Origin: Saururus chinensis
Taxonomy: Eukaryota; Streptophyta; Magnoliopsida; Piperales; Saururaceae
DNA length: 64,000 nucleotides
Reading direction: 5' to 3'
NCBI GenBank assembly: GCA_035235625.1
Contig: CP141140.1
Location: forward strand, 42,527,351-42,591,350
Positions 11,681 to 27,732 of the stretch are shown here, piece after piece. Under the pieces are notes generated by a model. That model worked only from the letters and a program-made list of their open reading frames with translations. It had not been told where the DNA came from and did not search any database. How positions within the stretch are numbered: the stretch's first letter is position 1; every line of letters starts with the position of its first letter. A program made the translations under genes and the position numbers.

Positions 11681-12799
11681 TGTCGTGGTTTTTTACCCTA
11701 GTTTGGGTTTTTCCAAGTAAAAATTGTGAGTGATTGTGTGTTTGCATGATTGATTATTAGAATAATCATGAATCTATTCATAATCAGGTTTAGTTATTTT
11801 CATTTCAAAATAAATTCATGTACATAAAGGCTAAACTCTCAATTGCTTGCTTGTTAAAGTACTAGGGTTAGAAACAATCTAGTGATATGCTAAGCTATCT
11901 AGACGGATATTCAACTCTCAAGGAAGACAAGCATGTGATCTTTTTCAGGCCACCATTGAAAAGTGAAAGCCTTTGGAGAACATCTAATAAACAATGAAAC
12001 CCTTTTGAAGCTCGCAACTAAAAAGTGTAGGAGGATTAAATCCTTCGCATCAGAATGGCTTCAAGTGAAAGAGAAAAATTCTAATTGTAGCTATTGAGTG
12101 AATAGTGAAAGAGGGGTTGTAAGCTGAGCTAGGGTGATGATGATTGTGGTTGGAATAGATAGCATGAGATTTGGGAAGAAGAAGGTGGTATCGATATGTA
12201 TCGAACATATTGAGATGAAACGGCCAAAGAGCACGAAGGCTATTGACATTTCCTGCCGACCAAATAACACATTACCAAAAGCTTTTTCATGGTCCCTACT
12301 GACAATGAGCCTAGCATAGGCCATACAAGGGAGCCCTTAATATTTAAGATCAACGGCATGTGCCATGTTAATGTCACTAACATTGATGCTAACATAAGCT
12401 AGCAATTGCACTATCAATCTCATAAATGAAGGGCTCCACACGCGTAGCTTATGCTAGGGTAGCATAAAAAATGCTTCTGACATTACCATACCTATGGCAA
12501 CTAATATGGGTATGTATAAGCATATATGCACGCATATCGACCAATATGGTCTTCCATGCTCCCAATAATATTCAAACTAATGTTTTAGAAAAAATCATTG
12601 ACTATGTTTCCCAAACCCCTGACCCGCTAGCAATTGTTTTGCATTTGGAAAATTGTCAAAAAATTTATATCAATTGCATTCATATTCAACAACCATAAGG
12701 TAAAGTCACATTGCTCTGAGCATACCCCTTCATTTGAGGATGGAAAACTAAAGATTGTTCCTATTAAATATTTAGCTCATGCTACTATTACTATGTAAC
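11681..12799. other. Unassigned sequence with an LTR-end-like phrase
   Basis: Around 11690-11730 the sequence GTGGTTTTTTACCCTAGTTT, then GGGTTTTTCC and AAGTAAAAATTG, resembles the U5 end of plant copia LTRs, but no partner is found. Overlapping open frames on both strands at 12091-12324 match nothing I know. No supported gene. Confidence 0.3.
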
Positions 12800-13022
12800 A
12801 TATACAATGAGTCCCGTTTATATGAGCCCGGGCTCACGCGCGCCGGCATGTACCCAGGCTCATTGGGCCGTTGGATTTACATCCGACGGCCCATCAAACT
12901 CACGGGGCATTTAAACCCGTGAGTTTGATTGGCCGTCGGATGTAAATCCGATGGCCTAATGAGCCTGGCCGCACACCGGCGAGCGTGAGCCCGGGCTCAT
13001 ATTAACTTTTCCCATATACAAT
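12800..13022. mobile_element. Foldback MITE, Mutator-like by target-site duplication
   Basis: A near-perfect palindrome runs from 12816 to 13006. The arms carry TATGAGCCCGGGCTCACGC at 12821 and its complement at 12983-13001, plus a GGATTTACATCCGACGGCCC block mirrored across a short centre near 12908-12915. It is flanked by the identical 9-base repeat ATATACAAT (12800-12808 and 13014-13022; ten bases if the preceding C is counted). Target duplications of 9-10 bp are typical of Mutator-like elements. The right terminus reads inward GGGAAAAGTT, a Mutator-like start, while the left end has diverged. No coding capacity. Confidence 0.85.
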
Positions 13023-13806
13023 TTTATGGAGATTGTTGTTTGAGACAATTTTTTGTATTGTCAATTTTTTGTGTTGTATGAGGTGCAAAATGGAGAAAGC
13101 CCGAGTGGATCCTCGGACAGGACACTGGGTTAATTATGGAGAGACTGTCGTTAAGAAGTTGCTTTTGGCTGTGAAGAAGGAAATATGGCTCACAAATTTG
13201 CATCACAGAATTATTTTAGTTTCTAAAATTTTATCGACTGTATATTCAATGGTTGGAATCCAGGAAACAAGCAAGTAATATAGGAACGATACTTTCGGGG
13301 CAGTGTATATCCTCATCGATAACCAGAAATTTCTTCACGTATATAGTTACAATATACTTTCATGAGCTCCTACCCGTTAATTTCTTTGACTGGCATACCT
13401 TACAAGCGTGTCCACTGAAAATGGCAACGCAGCTAAAGCAATGATTCTCAAATGCCATTTATGATATCACTTTGATTTTGTTCAGCCGCTCGTTTCGCCA
13501 GGAATTTCCAGCCAGATAGGAAAGGTAACTTGTGATGGAAACGATTTCATCAATTGATGATTGAAAGCATCTTCTTAGGGGGGGATAATAAAGATAGATT
13601 ACATCTTGCGTGGGAAAAAAAAAACGTAAATAAAGAACAGGATATGACTATGAATCGATAACTGAAGCATAAACCATTACTGGTTACACTCCCAAAAAAG
13701 GTAAATTGACAAATTGCTCAAAAAAATAACCCTTCAAAACTTGTAGACTCAACTAAAAAAAATTCAGGAGCAATATAAATAAAAAGCTCCATCAAATCCT
13801 AAAAAA
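13023..13806. other. Intergenic stretch, one short unidentified frame
   Basis: A short open frame at 13033-13278 contains MEKARVDPRTGHWVNYGETV, which has ordinary codon texture but which I cannot assign. The rest is AT-rich and without recognised features. This is the downstream side of the ribosomal protein SA pseudogene. Confidence 0.3.
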
Positions 13807-18208
<4,402 letters not shown>

Positions 18209-18218
18209 GAATCACTCG

Positions 18219-18292
18219 ATAGGGTTCTGTTTTACAGCAAATATTAAGCTACTGCGAGTTGACGACTACGCTTAGAACGAAAGGGAGGCCCA
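18219..18292 (-). promoter_or_regulatory. Ribosomal-protein-type promoter motifs (site II and telo-box-like)
   Basis: On the minus strand upstream of the RPSA start there is TGGGCC (18292-18287), a site II/TCP-binding element. Closer in, GAACCCTAT (18227-18219) contains the AACCCTA core of the telo-box. This pair is characteristic of plant ribosomal protein and other translation genes. Its presence suggests the locus was once a normally transcribed gene. Whether it is still active cannot be told from sequence. Confidence 0.55.
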
Positions 18293-18489
18293 TTCGGATC
18301 GAAAATCTCTTCTCAATGGATTTTTAAATTCTACCCTGTTAGCTATTCGGTTCCCGTTTGAATGAAATTTAGGTGATCTAATTCAACCCGACTCAAATAA
18401 ATGTTATAAATATAATTTTTTTATATATTATTTTATATTTTAATAAAACTCAACCTCGGGGTGGGGTTCAGTTTTTAAGGAGGTGGGGA

Positions 18490-20783
18490 TATCTATTTGT
18501 GATGTATATTTATAATAAATATAAATAAAATTATTATTTAATATTTTAATGATATCATATGTATATTTATAAGTATCACTATTACTTAATATTTTAATAA
18601 TATATATATTTTTATACTATCGTTAATATATTTATTTATTTATTTTAAATTATTTTTAAAATATAATATTTATTAAAAAAATATTTAAAAATTAAATTAA
18701 AATTTTCTATTTATATACATTTTTTCTCTCTTTTCACTGTCACATTTTCTTCTCTTTTCACTTTTTCCTCTTTTTTTTATCTCTCTTTTATGTGCATCAC
18801 CCTCTTCTATATGCATTATCGTGATTTCCGGCTCCAAGGATAAGAAAGAAAAAAATTAGTAAAAATTAATTTTTTTATTTTAATTATTTATTTTATTTTT
18901 AAAATAATAAATAAAAAATAAAATAAATATATTAGCGACGCTTAGATATAAGTATCGTTAATACCATACCTATTAGCAACGTATATATATAAGCATCACT
19001 ATTACCTAGTGTATTAGTAGCGTATGCTTCTATACGTTACTAAAATATTTTTTATTTATTTTAAATTAGTTTTAAAAATATAATATTTAATAAAAAAATC
19101 TTTATAAAATTAAATTAAATTCCTCCCTCTATACACTTTCTCACTCTCCTCACTTTTTCTCTCTTCTCTCTCCCTTTCTTCTCTCTCTTTCTTCTCTCTC
19201 TCCTACTCTCTTCTCACTCTCTCTTCCCTCTCTCTCTCCTCCTCTATTCTCTCTCCCCCTTCTAGCTCTCTCTCCTCTTTCTTTCTTATCTCTCTCTTCC
19301 ACGTGCATCACCATGAGCTTCGGCTCTAAGGATAAGAGGGAAAAGATTAGTGGAAATTAATTTTATTATTTTAAATTTTTTTCATATTTATTTTATTTTT
19401 AAAGTAAAAAAATAAAGTAAATATATTTTTATGTATTACCCTCGTCTCTCTCCCTCCATCTCTCCTCCCTCTCTCTTCTCCCTCTTCTCCTTCTCTCCTC
19501 TCTCTCCCTCTCCCTCTCTCCTCTCTCTGTCCTCCCTCTCTCCCCCCTCTCTCTATTTCCTCTCTATTTTATATTTTTATTTAAAATTAATAAATAAATA
19601 TATATTAGCGACGTATTGGGCTATACATCGCTAATACTAAGGGTATTAGCAACATATAGGCCTATTCATCGTTAATACTCAAAGATATTAGCGACGTATA
19701 TGCTTATACGTCACTAATACCTTTGAGTATTAGTGACGTATAGGCCTATACATTGTTAATACTCTGAGGTATTAGCGATGCATATTTATATATGTCGCTA
19801 ATATTTTTTTATTTTTTATTAATTTTTAAATAAAATATATAAAAAAAATCTCTCTCTACCCTCTCTATCTCTCTCTCCTCTCTCTCTCTACCCCTCTCCC
19901 TCTCTCTCCTCCCTCTCTCTCTCACCTCCCCCTCTCTCTCTCACCTCACTCTCTCACCTCACTTTCTCACCTTCTCTTCTCTCTCCTCTCTTCGATCCCT
20001 CTCTCTCCTCACTCTCACTCTTCATGCACTCTCTTCACTCTCTCTTTTATTGTAAATTATATTTTAAAATTAATAATAAAACTTAAGAAATAAAATATAT
20101 TATATATAAATAGTAAAAGTTTAATCTATTATTAACACTAGTTTTTATTAAAAATTTAATATTTATTTATTGTATATACAAATAGTAAATATTAAATAAA
20201 ATATATTATATTTAGGAAGTATATTATAATTTTTTAATATTTATTTATTAAATAAAATTAATTAATAAAGCTATTAGCGATGCTTGTCAATGAGCATCGC
20301 TATTAGACATGTTATTTGTGACGCTTATTTAAAAGTGTCGCTAATAATTTAAATTTTTTATTTTTTTATTTTTAATTCATAACTATTAGTGCAGTTTTGT
20401 AAGCGTTGTTAATAGCTGCATTATTAGCGATGCTTTTGAATAAATGTCGCTATAGCGAAAGCTAGTAGCGACACTTAAAAAAAGCATTGCTAATAGTTAT
20501 ATGTTTTTTTATTTAAAATATATATATTTTAGCAACAGTTATGTAAAGCATTGCAAATAAAGGAACTATTAGCGACGCATATAATAAAGTGTCGCTATTA
20601 TATTAGCGACACTTTAAACTAAGCGTCGCTAATATATGACTATTAGCAATGTATACTAAAATGTGTCTCTAATAGTTAATTTTTTTGCGACGCTTTTTAA
20701 TTCGTCGCAAATAGTTATTTTTAGCAACGCTTAGCTTTCGTCGCTAATAAATGCGTCGCTAATACTACATTTTTTTTGTGGTG
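18490..20783. mobile_element. Second copy of the CACTA element, left end truncated
   Basis: The right end at 20783 reads inward CACCACAAAAAAAATGTAGT, a variant CACTA terminus, preceded by subterminal TAGCGACG-type palindromes (20272-20765). C/T tracts occur at about 18724-18800, 19125-19300, 19438-19565 and 19845-20045, separated by TATTAGCGACGTATA clusters (18935-19045, 19602-19805). The AT block 20041-20270 is a clear homologue of 3781-4017. The left edge starts with ATCTATTTGTGATGTATATT, like the first bases of the window, but no CACTA terminus is seen there. No transposase is visible. It is shorter than the first copy because the C/T tracts are shorter. Confidence 0.8.
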
Positions 20784-22459
20784 CTAGGTTTCTCTAAGGA
20801 ATTTAGATTGTGTCTAGAGCGGGCAATGCCCTAGGTTTCCCATTAGGAAATCGGACTACATCCAAAGCGGGTGGTATAATTGTATATCTCTCCATAATTG
20901 AGATATTCACCATTACTGATGATGCATGTGTATGAAAATAATATGCTCAGGTTACACAGGTCGTGTAGGGATAATTGAGATTATGTGACATATGTGAATA
21001 TAATTTATTATGCATGATTTGATATAGTGTGATTGAGATATTTGTCGCGCAGGGTGAATGATTTATGGATGAATGAGAATTGGAGATGCATGATGTGATT
21101 ATCCGTTAGAGACACTTCTCATGCAGGTTGAATGTTATGAAGGAGAATGAGTATGCATGGATGTGTAGGGTGTACTTGAGACACTCTTCATGCAGGATGA
21201 TGTGTATCTCATAATATGATTATTCATGCCAGAAATAGTATGTTTGAGATACTTGTATGCAAGATAAATACTTATGAGTAAGTATAGTTATGGTAAGGGA
21301 AGTAATAAAAAATGAGATATTATGTGATATGTAAATCTGATAGACCATGCTGATATGCCATGGTTGTTTTTCTAATTTACTATTTTTGTATTTAAAACCT
21401 AAGTTAATTTTCACCCCTCTTTCTCGTGTTTTGTTTTAGGGTTGCATGGTGCAACATGCAGTCGATCAGGATCCTTTGTATGAGGAATAGTTGGCAAGTG
21501 CTTTGGAGTAGGCGTGGATGCCTCAAGACTCTGTTATGTTGTTTTTCTTACTCTGTTATGATGTTAGAACATTATGTATGGTTGTTTTGTTTCAGACTCT
21601 TGTAACCCTTGTGATTTTAGACCTGTATATGACTTTCTAATTCGAGCCATGTTTGTCGGCTCAATTTTATAAGGGGTTATTTGGAAACTGAATTTTTGTT
21701 AGATTCTATTGATTCTATCTTAATTCCGGCTCAAATTATTGGAATCATGTTTGTGTATAGAATATAGGTAGAATTAAAAATTCTGTACATAAATTAACTC
21801 CAAGCCATTTTGAGGTGGAATCGACCAGAATCACCGAATCACCTCATGAGGTGATGCCGTCGATTTTGGCTTCTAGCTTCTATTTCAAAAATTACAAATT
21901 CTGTTATTTTTCAACATCTACCTCTCATCAATTTTAGCCTAAAAAATGTGCCATATAGGTGGGGCCCACTTTAGAAATTTAAAACTATGTACCCTTGTGG
22001 GATCTTGTTGGATAGAGCTCAAACTTAGTAGTGCAATAATACGAAGAATGTGCATATCCGAGTTCAGGAGATAAGGTTATATTAGTTTAAAGTTTTAAAA
22101 TTGGGTTTGACGCGACATCTGAATTTATTCTAAAAAATTATATTACCAAATGTAATTCAAATTTAGCAGTAAATTTTTAGAATTAATTCAAAAACATTCC
22201 ACTTCCATTTCTAAAAAAATCATTACCCAAAAAGCCCCTAAGTTGTGGGTTGAAACTAGAGGACTAGTTCTAAGTTAAAGTCTTTTATACTTTTACTTAT
22301 TTCTCTTGGACAAAGATTTAAAGGTGTGCTACTTCATATGTGTAATTTACCCACTAGAGGGGTCAAGTCTTCCACAACTTATTAATTCATTGCTCCCGTG
22401 TGCTTCGACTATCCCTTGGACCAGGTTCGGCTTGGGTCAGGCGGGTGCCGGGGCATGAC
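20784..22459. repeat. LTR-like sequence (gypsy type), first of a tandem pair
   Basis: No coding region. The block GTTTTGTTTTAGGGTTGCAT near 21428, then a CTCTTGTAACC-like stretch, then CTTGGACCAGGTTCGGCTTG and GGGGCATGACA ending at about 22459, recurs in diverged form at 23250-23718. The final GGGGCATGACA resembles the CA-terminated ends of Ty3/gypsy LTRs. The start is not defined. An internal segment 20880-21250 repeats phrases like CATGCAGGTTGAATG and GAGATAC at intervals. Confidence 0.5.
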
Positions 22460-23718
22460 ATGCTTACCAAGGGGTACCTTCCTTGTTATAGAACTTACCC
22501 AAACTACTTGTTTCCTTTTTACGAGTTCGGGCATTCCCCGTTAAGGATTGTCCAGGGTGAGCAAGTATGTTTATGCTTCAACCGATTAAGCAGGGTTATT
22601 TTTTCAATTGTGAGACATTCACTAGTTGATTTATATATATGTATGGATATAATGTTCATTAACACAGGATGTATAATGATGCTTATGTTACACATGTAAT
22701 TATGGAATGGATTTGCATGGATATGCAAGATGGTGTGTGGTTGACAAACTTGATTTTGCAAGATGAATGCTCATATTGAAAAATGGTTATGCATAATATG
22801 AATGTTGAGAATTGATTCATACAGGACATGATTATTATAGTGAGATACATATGTTTACACATGAGGTGTATATGTTTATGAGCTATGGATAACCCATGAT
22901 GCATAGGTAGCATGATATGTTCTTATGGAATGTGGGTTATAGCACAATATGTAGGTGGCATGACTATGTGTTTATGAAATATGTTATACATCATAATATA
23001 CAAGTGGCATGATTATGTGTATATGAAATATATTGAACATGATACACAAGTGGCATGAGTATATATTATGGAATGTGAATTATGACATGATGCATAGGTG
23101 GCATGGATATATGTGATTTGTCTCATGATGAATGAGTGTGGTGAATGATTATGTGATAAATGTTATTTGATTATGCATGTGTTGTCATTATGAATTTACT
23201 TTCCATATTAAAACCATTGCTAAGCTTTAGCTCACCACTCTTTGTTTGTGGTTTTGTTTTAGGGCTATATGTTGTGGCATGCAGGTTCTTTGGATGGGGT
23301 TTATGTTAGCATGTGGATGGCGTTGAACATTGAAAGATGATTCATAGAGATGTTGGGTTTCTTTATGTACCTTTGATACTATGTTATGTTTAGATATATA
23401 CATTTGACTCTATTTCACACTCTTGTTAGCCATTGTTAGCTCAGACTTTATTTAGTCATTGTTGGCTTAGATTTATTTTAGCCACATGTGGGCTTGTTTA
23501 TGACTAATATGTGGGTATGAGTGGACTAATTCTTTAATTACTAGTTCTTTCTTTGCCCTATTTGCTTTTGTACAAAGTATATGTGCACAACTCCGTATTG
23601 TATTCTACCCAAGGATGGGTTAAGTCTTCTACAATTTCAACTCCACCTTGTCATGCTATGTGTTGCTTCTTTCTTTGACCAGGTTTGGCTTGGGGGTGGC
23701 GTGTGTCAGGGCATGATA
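22460..23718. repeat. LTR-like sequence, second of a tandem pair
   Basis: A diverged same-orientation homologue of the preceding block, with GGTTTTGTTTTAGGGC near 23252, CACTCTTGTTAGCC near 23420, TTGACCAGGTTTGGCTTGGG near 23677 and a terminus GTCAGGGCATGATA. No internal retrotransposon genes lie between the pair. This could be a deleted element, two nested solo LTRs, or a duplication. Confidence 0.5.
22890..23110. repeat. Minisatellite of about 48-53 bp units
   Basis: The phrase CAYRATRYAYARGTGGCATG (for example ATGCATAGGTGGCATGAT) recurs five times at about 22893, 22945, 22992, 23039 and 23088, each followed by an AT-rich stretch containing TATGGAATGTG or TATGAAATATG. Unit length varies from 47 to 53. 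It lies within the second LTR-like block. Confidence 0.7.
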
Positions 23719-26700
23719 GGGTCACCTACATCGAGATGATTTTGATTGCTCCGTACACCCATGTCTCATTAGACAATGTATGTGTTGATGAGTGAGGAGA
23801 GAGATTTGACCCTTTTTGGAGTCGTTATTGGGATGACTGTAACCGTTACTCTTAACGTGAATGTTTTGAATATAGGAGTAGGGCACAAAGATATCCGCTA
23901 TCTGACCTTTGATGGATTTGAGATGGAGAGATGACACCTATTGGATACATTGCTACAAGATCACAACATGACTCCTAACTTCTTTCTATTGCACTTTATT
24001 GATCAACATGACATTTGGAGTGCGAGGAAGGAGTGAGTGGACTGTACTATTGCATGAATATTGTTTTTACTCTTAGAGCCCGATGTTGGTTTGGACTTGT
24101 TGCCTACCATTTTTGGCTAGATATCATGACATTCCTCCATGACCACATGCCTGAAATGTTGTCGTATCCATATAGTATGTCAAGAATATTTCAAGCATAA
24201 CATGTTAGAGTTGCCTAGACGGGGCCTACTTAGACCGATATGGGTCCACTCGATGAGGATGTGGTTCACCGTATGCTTTCTATCATCAGAGCGAGCACAA
24301 AGGTTCGCAAGAGAATGTTCACATGTCAGGTTCTAGGAACAATGACCAGCATAAAGGAGGAGAGTAGAGGCTAAACAAAATACCCCTGGATATATGATAT
24401 ATGATGTATGATGAGGGCATATCCTTACACACATATTTCCTAAACTTGATTTACGAGCACTTTTACCAGCTTGAGCAACTTATTATTCACAATCCTTTCA
24501 TTTCGAGTCCGATGATGAAGGTGAGGGGGAAGATGTAGTTGTTATTGGAGTTGGAGATGTTAGAGGAGATGATTCTACTACTTGTGATACTATGGAATAG
24601 TTTTGATTATTGTTATGTTTCATGTTGATGTATTTCTTGTGAAAACTTTATTTAGTTCATGATATGAACTTTTTTGCTTACATTGATGTATTATGAAACT
24701 GATGTGGGTTTAACTAGAAATTATTGAGACATGTGTAGATTATTGTTTACTTACTTTATGTCTTTATGCTTTAATACTTATGTGTTTTATTATGATTTTT
24801 CTATGGTTTTGGATTCACTTATTGAATATTTCAGACAAAAAATATGAGAAAATTTGTGAAAAACTAATGAATGTGCTTACATCATATTTAATTGAACGGT
24901 TCTGTGAAATTACTTTTTAAGTGTATGTGCGAATTAAGTACATGTTCAAGGCTTTTTAAGACCAATTCTAAATGGTCTTATTTGAGTCTTAGAAGAGAAA
25001 TATATATTTTATACAAGTGAAAGTCATTGCACTGAATTCTCAATGAGTAGTACTTTTTTATTTGCATTACTTGTATCAATTTGTCATGAAATAGCCAATT
25101 GGGGAGATTGTTAGAATATATGGACATATGTGTATTATAATTAGTTGATTTCGTTGAAGAAAGCTATGTCAAAATATAGCGTATGTTTTACTCTTAGGAT
25201 GTGTTAAGATTAATGATGTGATTGAGTTGAATTTAGATTTAAAAGACTTGAAAAATATGAGCTAACAAATTCTTAAAGTGTAAGAATAACGACTACTATG
25301 AGTAGCATACTTCAAGGTAAATTTTACTTCATTGAAATAATCATAAGGAGTGTTTTGGAGAGAAATGATGGATCACAAAAATAGTTTAAAGATTGGTCGG
25401 TTTTTAAAATGCTATGATAATGGATCAATCGTAAATGATTGTGTGTGCTTTCTAATAAGGTTCTATGAGGTAAGGGTTATATAAAATAATAGAGTATAAT
25501 ACATTTACATATATGCCAAATGGGTAACAGATAACCGATATAAAAGAACTTTTTCTAGAACCATTCATTTAAAAAATGCTGATAAAATTATCATCTAATT
25601 TCTTAGTGGTATAATACATATAAATAATAAAACGGTAGAATAGGTACTATTAGTAGCCCTAAATAAAAGTCTTCGCCTTCTCCGGCTTATGCCTCATCAC
25701 CAAAGAAACAATAGAAGACTGCCCATTATATATTTACATTATGTCAAAAAAATTGACTCAAGTTTGTAGTACATATAGCATTTTTCTTTCGGGTGAAAAT
25801 AAGTCCAAAAAAAGAAGTAAAAAAGTTTACCCTAACAACTATATCAGACCTTCAAAAACCTTAACATATAAAAATACAAAATTACCCTCCATTTCACTTT
25901 AAATTTAAAAACAAATATCATCCCCGACTCCCCCATCCTCCTTCCTATTTAGAACCTAGCCAAGATTGAGCAAATGGGTGGCGGCCAAATCTAATGACCT
26001 AGTTGTGGTCATCAAGTGGCGGCGATCACCATTTTACAAATAAAAAATAAAAAATAAACACTAAACCTAAGGAGGATGGGCCAGCCGCAGTTAAGCTGCA
26101 ACCACTTTTGTAAAATGAAAAATAAAAAATTGAGCCTAATTTGAGATTGTTGAACCCTAGAGGAAATATTGTCATTGTCATAATATTAATGAAAAAATAG
26201 TAAATAAATAAAGTATTTTGAAAACTTGCATCTTGGGGAAAGGGTTTATTGGACTTTCATCTTGATGTCCGGGCTTAAAAGGAATAAGCTTGCAAAAATG
26301 GGCTATAGATTCCTGCAGCATTCTTTTATTTCTTTCAAGCTCAAGAGGCTCAAATTTTACGTTTAGACAATAGCCTTGAGGAGCACGCCATAGAGGAACT
26401 TTCCAAACTTTAGGTCACACATACGATCATCTGGACTTGAGCCACACTATATATCAACCGCAAGAGAGCATGTCTTGTAGAACGGTGGAAGATGAGAAAG
26501 ATGGTCCATGGCCTGCAATACACGGTTGAAAATAAAAGAATCCTAAAGAGAGAAGAAATGTTCAATTATTAAGTTACGTGGAATGTACTCAAAAATGAAA
26601 GAAAACTGCGCATTTATATATTCCTTCTCATACCCTATGTTGGAGAAATGGTGTTCCCGTTCTCAAAATGATTTTCCTGGAGTCCATTTTTATAAGGCAA

Positions 26701-26787
26701 TCAAGGGCAACCTACATGAAACAAAAAGGGCAAAAATTAGAGAACACATAAGTTTTGCATCAGATGGGGTGATAAGCTAATGACCCG
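23719..26787. other. Gene-poor stretch
   Basis: No assignable gene. Around 24480-24600 a plus-strand frame ends in an acidic run (FESDDEGEGEDVVVIGVGD) before a stop, and 24139-24336 is open, which may be the tail of a decayed transposon protein. I cannot name the family. From 24840 to 26580 I see only AT-rich sequence without repeats or motifs I can support. Confidence 0.3.
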
Positions 26788-27420
26788 TCATCTAGTCAAA
26801 ACCTTGATCACTGGCAGGGTTCTGCTAAATACAAAGAGCCGAGCTTTGATGTCGCCTGTAATTCGAATCTTTAGATAATCAGTGCCCATAAGCTGTCCTC
26901 CAGTAGCTATCTCAATAATGTTCACTCCTTCAAACACCAGACGAATGGTAACGCTCACGTTCTTGCTGTGAGCCGGTTGGTAAAACTGGGGGACCTCGGC
27001 AACTCCCACCGGGAGACCCTGGTAGAAAACGAAGAGCTGTGTAGGGCTATACCTTATTCCAATCTTGTTGGGGTTCTCCGCAATCAGACTGAGCAAAACA
27101 AGTGAAGAGGCATAAACCGCCGAAGCAGAGGTGGTATTCAACGTAAATGAGACCAACCGGAGAGCTTGCAGAGAGAAGACTGGTTTCCGAGGCTTTACAA
27201 CGAAAAAAATGAGCAATGCGATTGCTCCGAATATCATGACTAAGAGAAGAAGGGAGAGGAAAAGAAAGTAATAGCATCTTTTAAAGGAAAAGAATGGAGT
27301 TGGCCTAAGAACACTGGTGTTCTTGAACCTTTTCGTCTGAGATGTCTCACAAGCTTCGTTGTCCATTGCATGTTCGTCTCTCTTTCTTTCTCTGTCGGGC
27401 TGTCTCTCTACTCGATGCAT
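26788..27420 (-). CDS. NDR1/HIN1-like (LEA_2 domain) membrane protein
   Basis: A single-exon gene of 210 residues from the ATG at 27420; the frame is open 97 codons further upstream without typical protein texture, so I prefer this start. The N-terminus is basic and polar (residues 1-48, many Arg/Lys). One strongly hydrophobic segment follows (about 49-75, CYYFLFLSLLLLVMIFGAIA), then KPRKPVFSLQALRL opens a beta-rich LEA_2 domain with SLIAENPNKIGIRY and the YQGLPVGVAEVPQFYQP stretch. This layout, a cytosolic tail, one membrane anchor and an extracytosolic LEA_2 domain, is that of NHL/hydroxyproline-rich-glycoprotein family proteins linked to defence and membrane stress. Length is near the family norm (about 200-260). 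No frame breaks are visible. An alternative start is the next Met at codon 19. The specific function cannot be told. Confidence 0.8.
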   Translation of the reverse strand: MHRVERQPDRERKRDEHAMDNEACETSQTKRFKNTSVLRPTPFFSFKRCYYFLFLSLLLLVMIFGAIALLIFFVVKPRKPVFSLQALRLVSFTLNTTSASAVYASSLVLLSLIAENPNKIGIRYSPTQLFVFYQGLPVGVAEVPQFYQPAHSKNVSVTIRLVFEGVNIIEIATGGQLMGTDYLKIRITGDIKARLFVFSRTLPVIKVLTR

Positions 27421-27732
27421 TGCCTTTTGTTTTGCATGTGAGTTATACTTGAAGGAAACTCGAAAAGAGATGCGAGTTAGCCTTTGTAGCAAGGCATGCA
27501 AAGGTATATATCTGAAGCTTCTGGTCAAGGCAATGTTCATGTCTCTGCCTACAGCGTGCAAACTGGATTTGTTAATATTCTTCGATGAAAACATACGCCA
27601 AAACAGAATAGGATTGGAAATTTTCAGTTTCCCATTGGAAAAAATTAAATGATGACATTTATAATTCCTACAATAAGCAGACAAACTCTTTGCCCTTTCA
27701 GTGTGCAACAAAAGACTGCATATAATTCCTAC
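27421..27732. other. Upstream region of the LEA_2 gene
   Basis: This is the 5' side of the minus-strand LEA_2 gene. The reading frame stays open through it, so an N-terminally longer protein cannot be excluded. No clear TATA box or cis-element pattern stands out before the hAT-like element begins at about 27733. Confidence 0.35.

Noticed and set aside
12091-12324. Overlapping frames on both strands
   Set aside because: Mutual shadows without recognisable motifs; no codon or splice evidence favours either.
19431-19634. Ser/Leu/Pro-rich frame
   Set aside because: Same cause: a C/T tract in the second CACTA copy.
27359-27652. Plus-strand 97-residue frame
   Set aside because: Antisense to the LEA_2 gene 5' region; no independent support.
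26788-27711. Full 307-residue version of the LEA_2 protein
   Set aside because: The first 97 residues lack family features, and the start at 27420 gives the normal NHL protein layout; not fully excluded.
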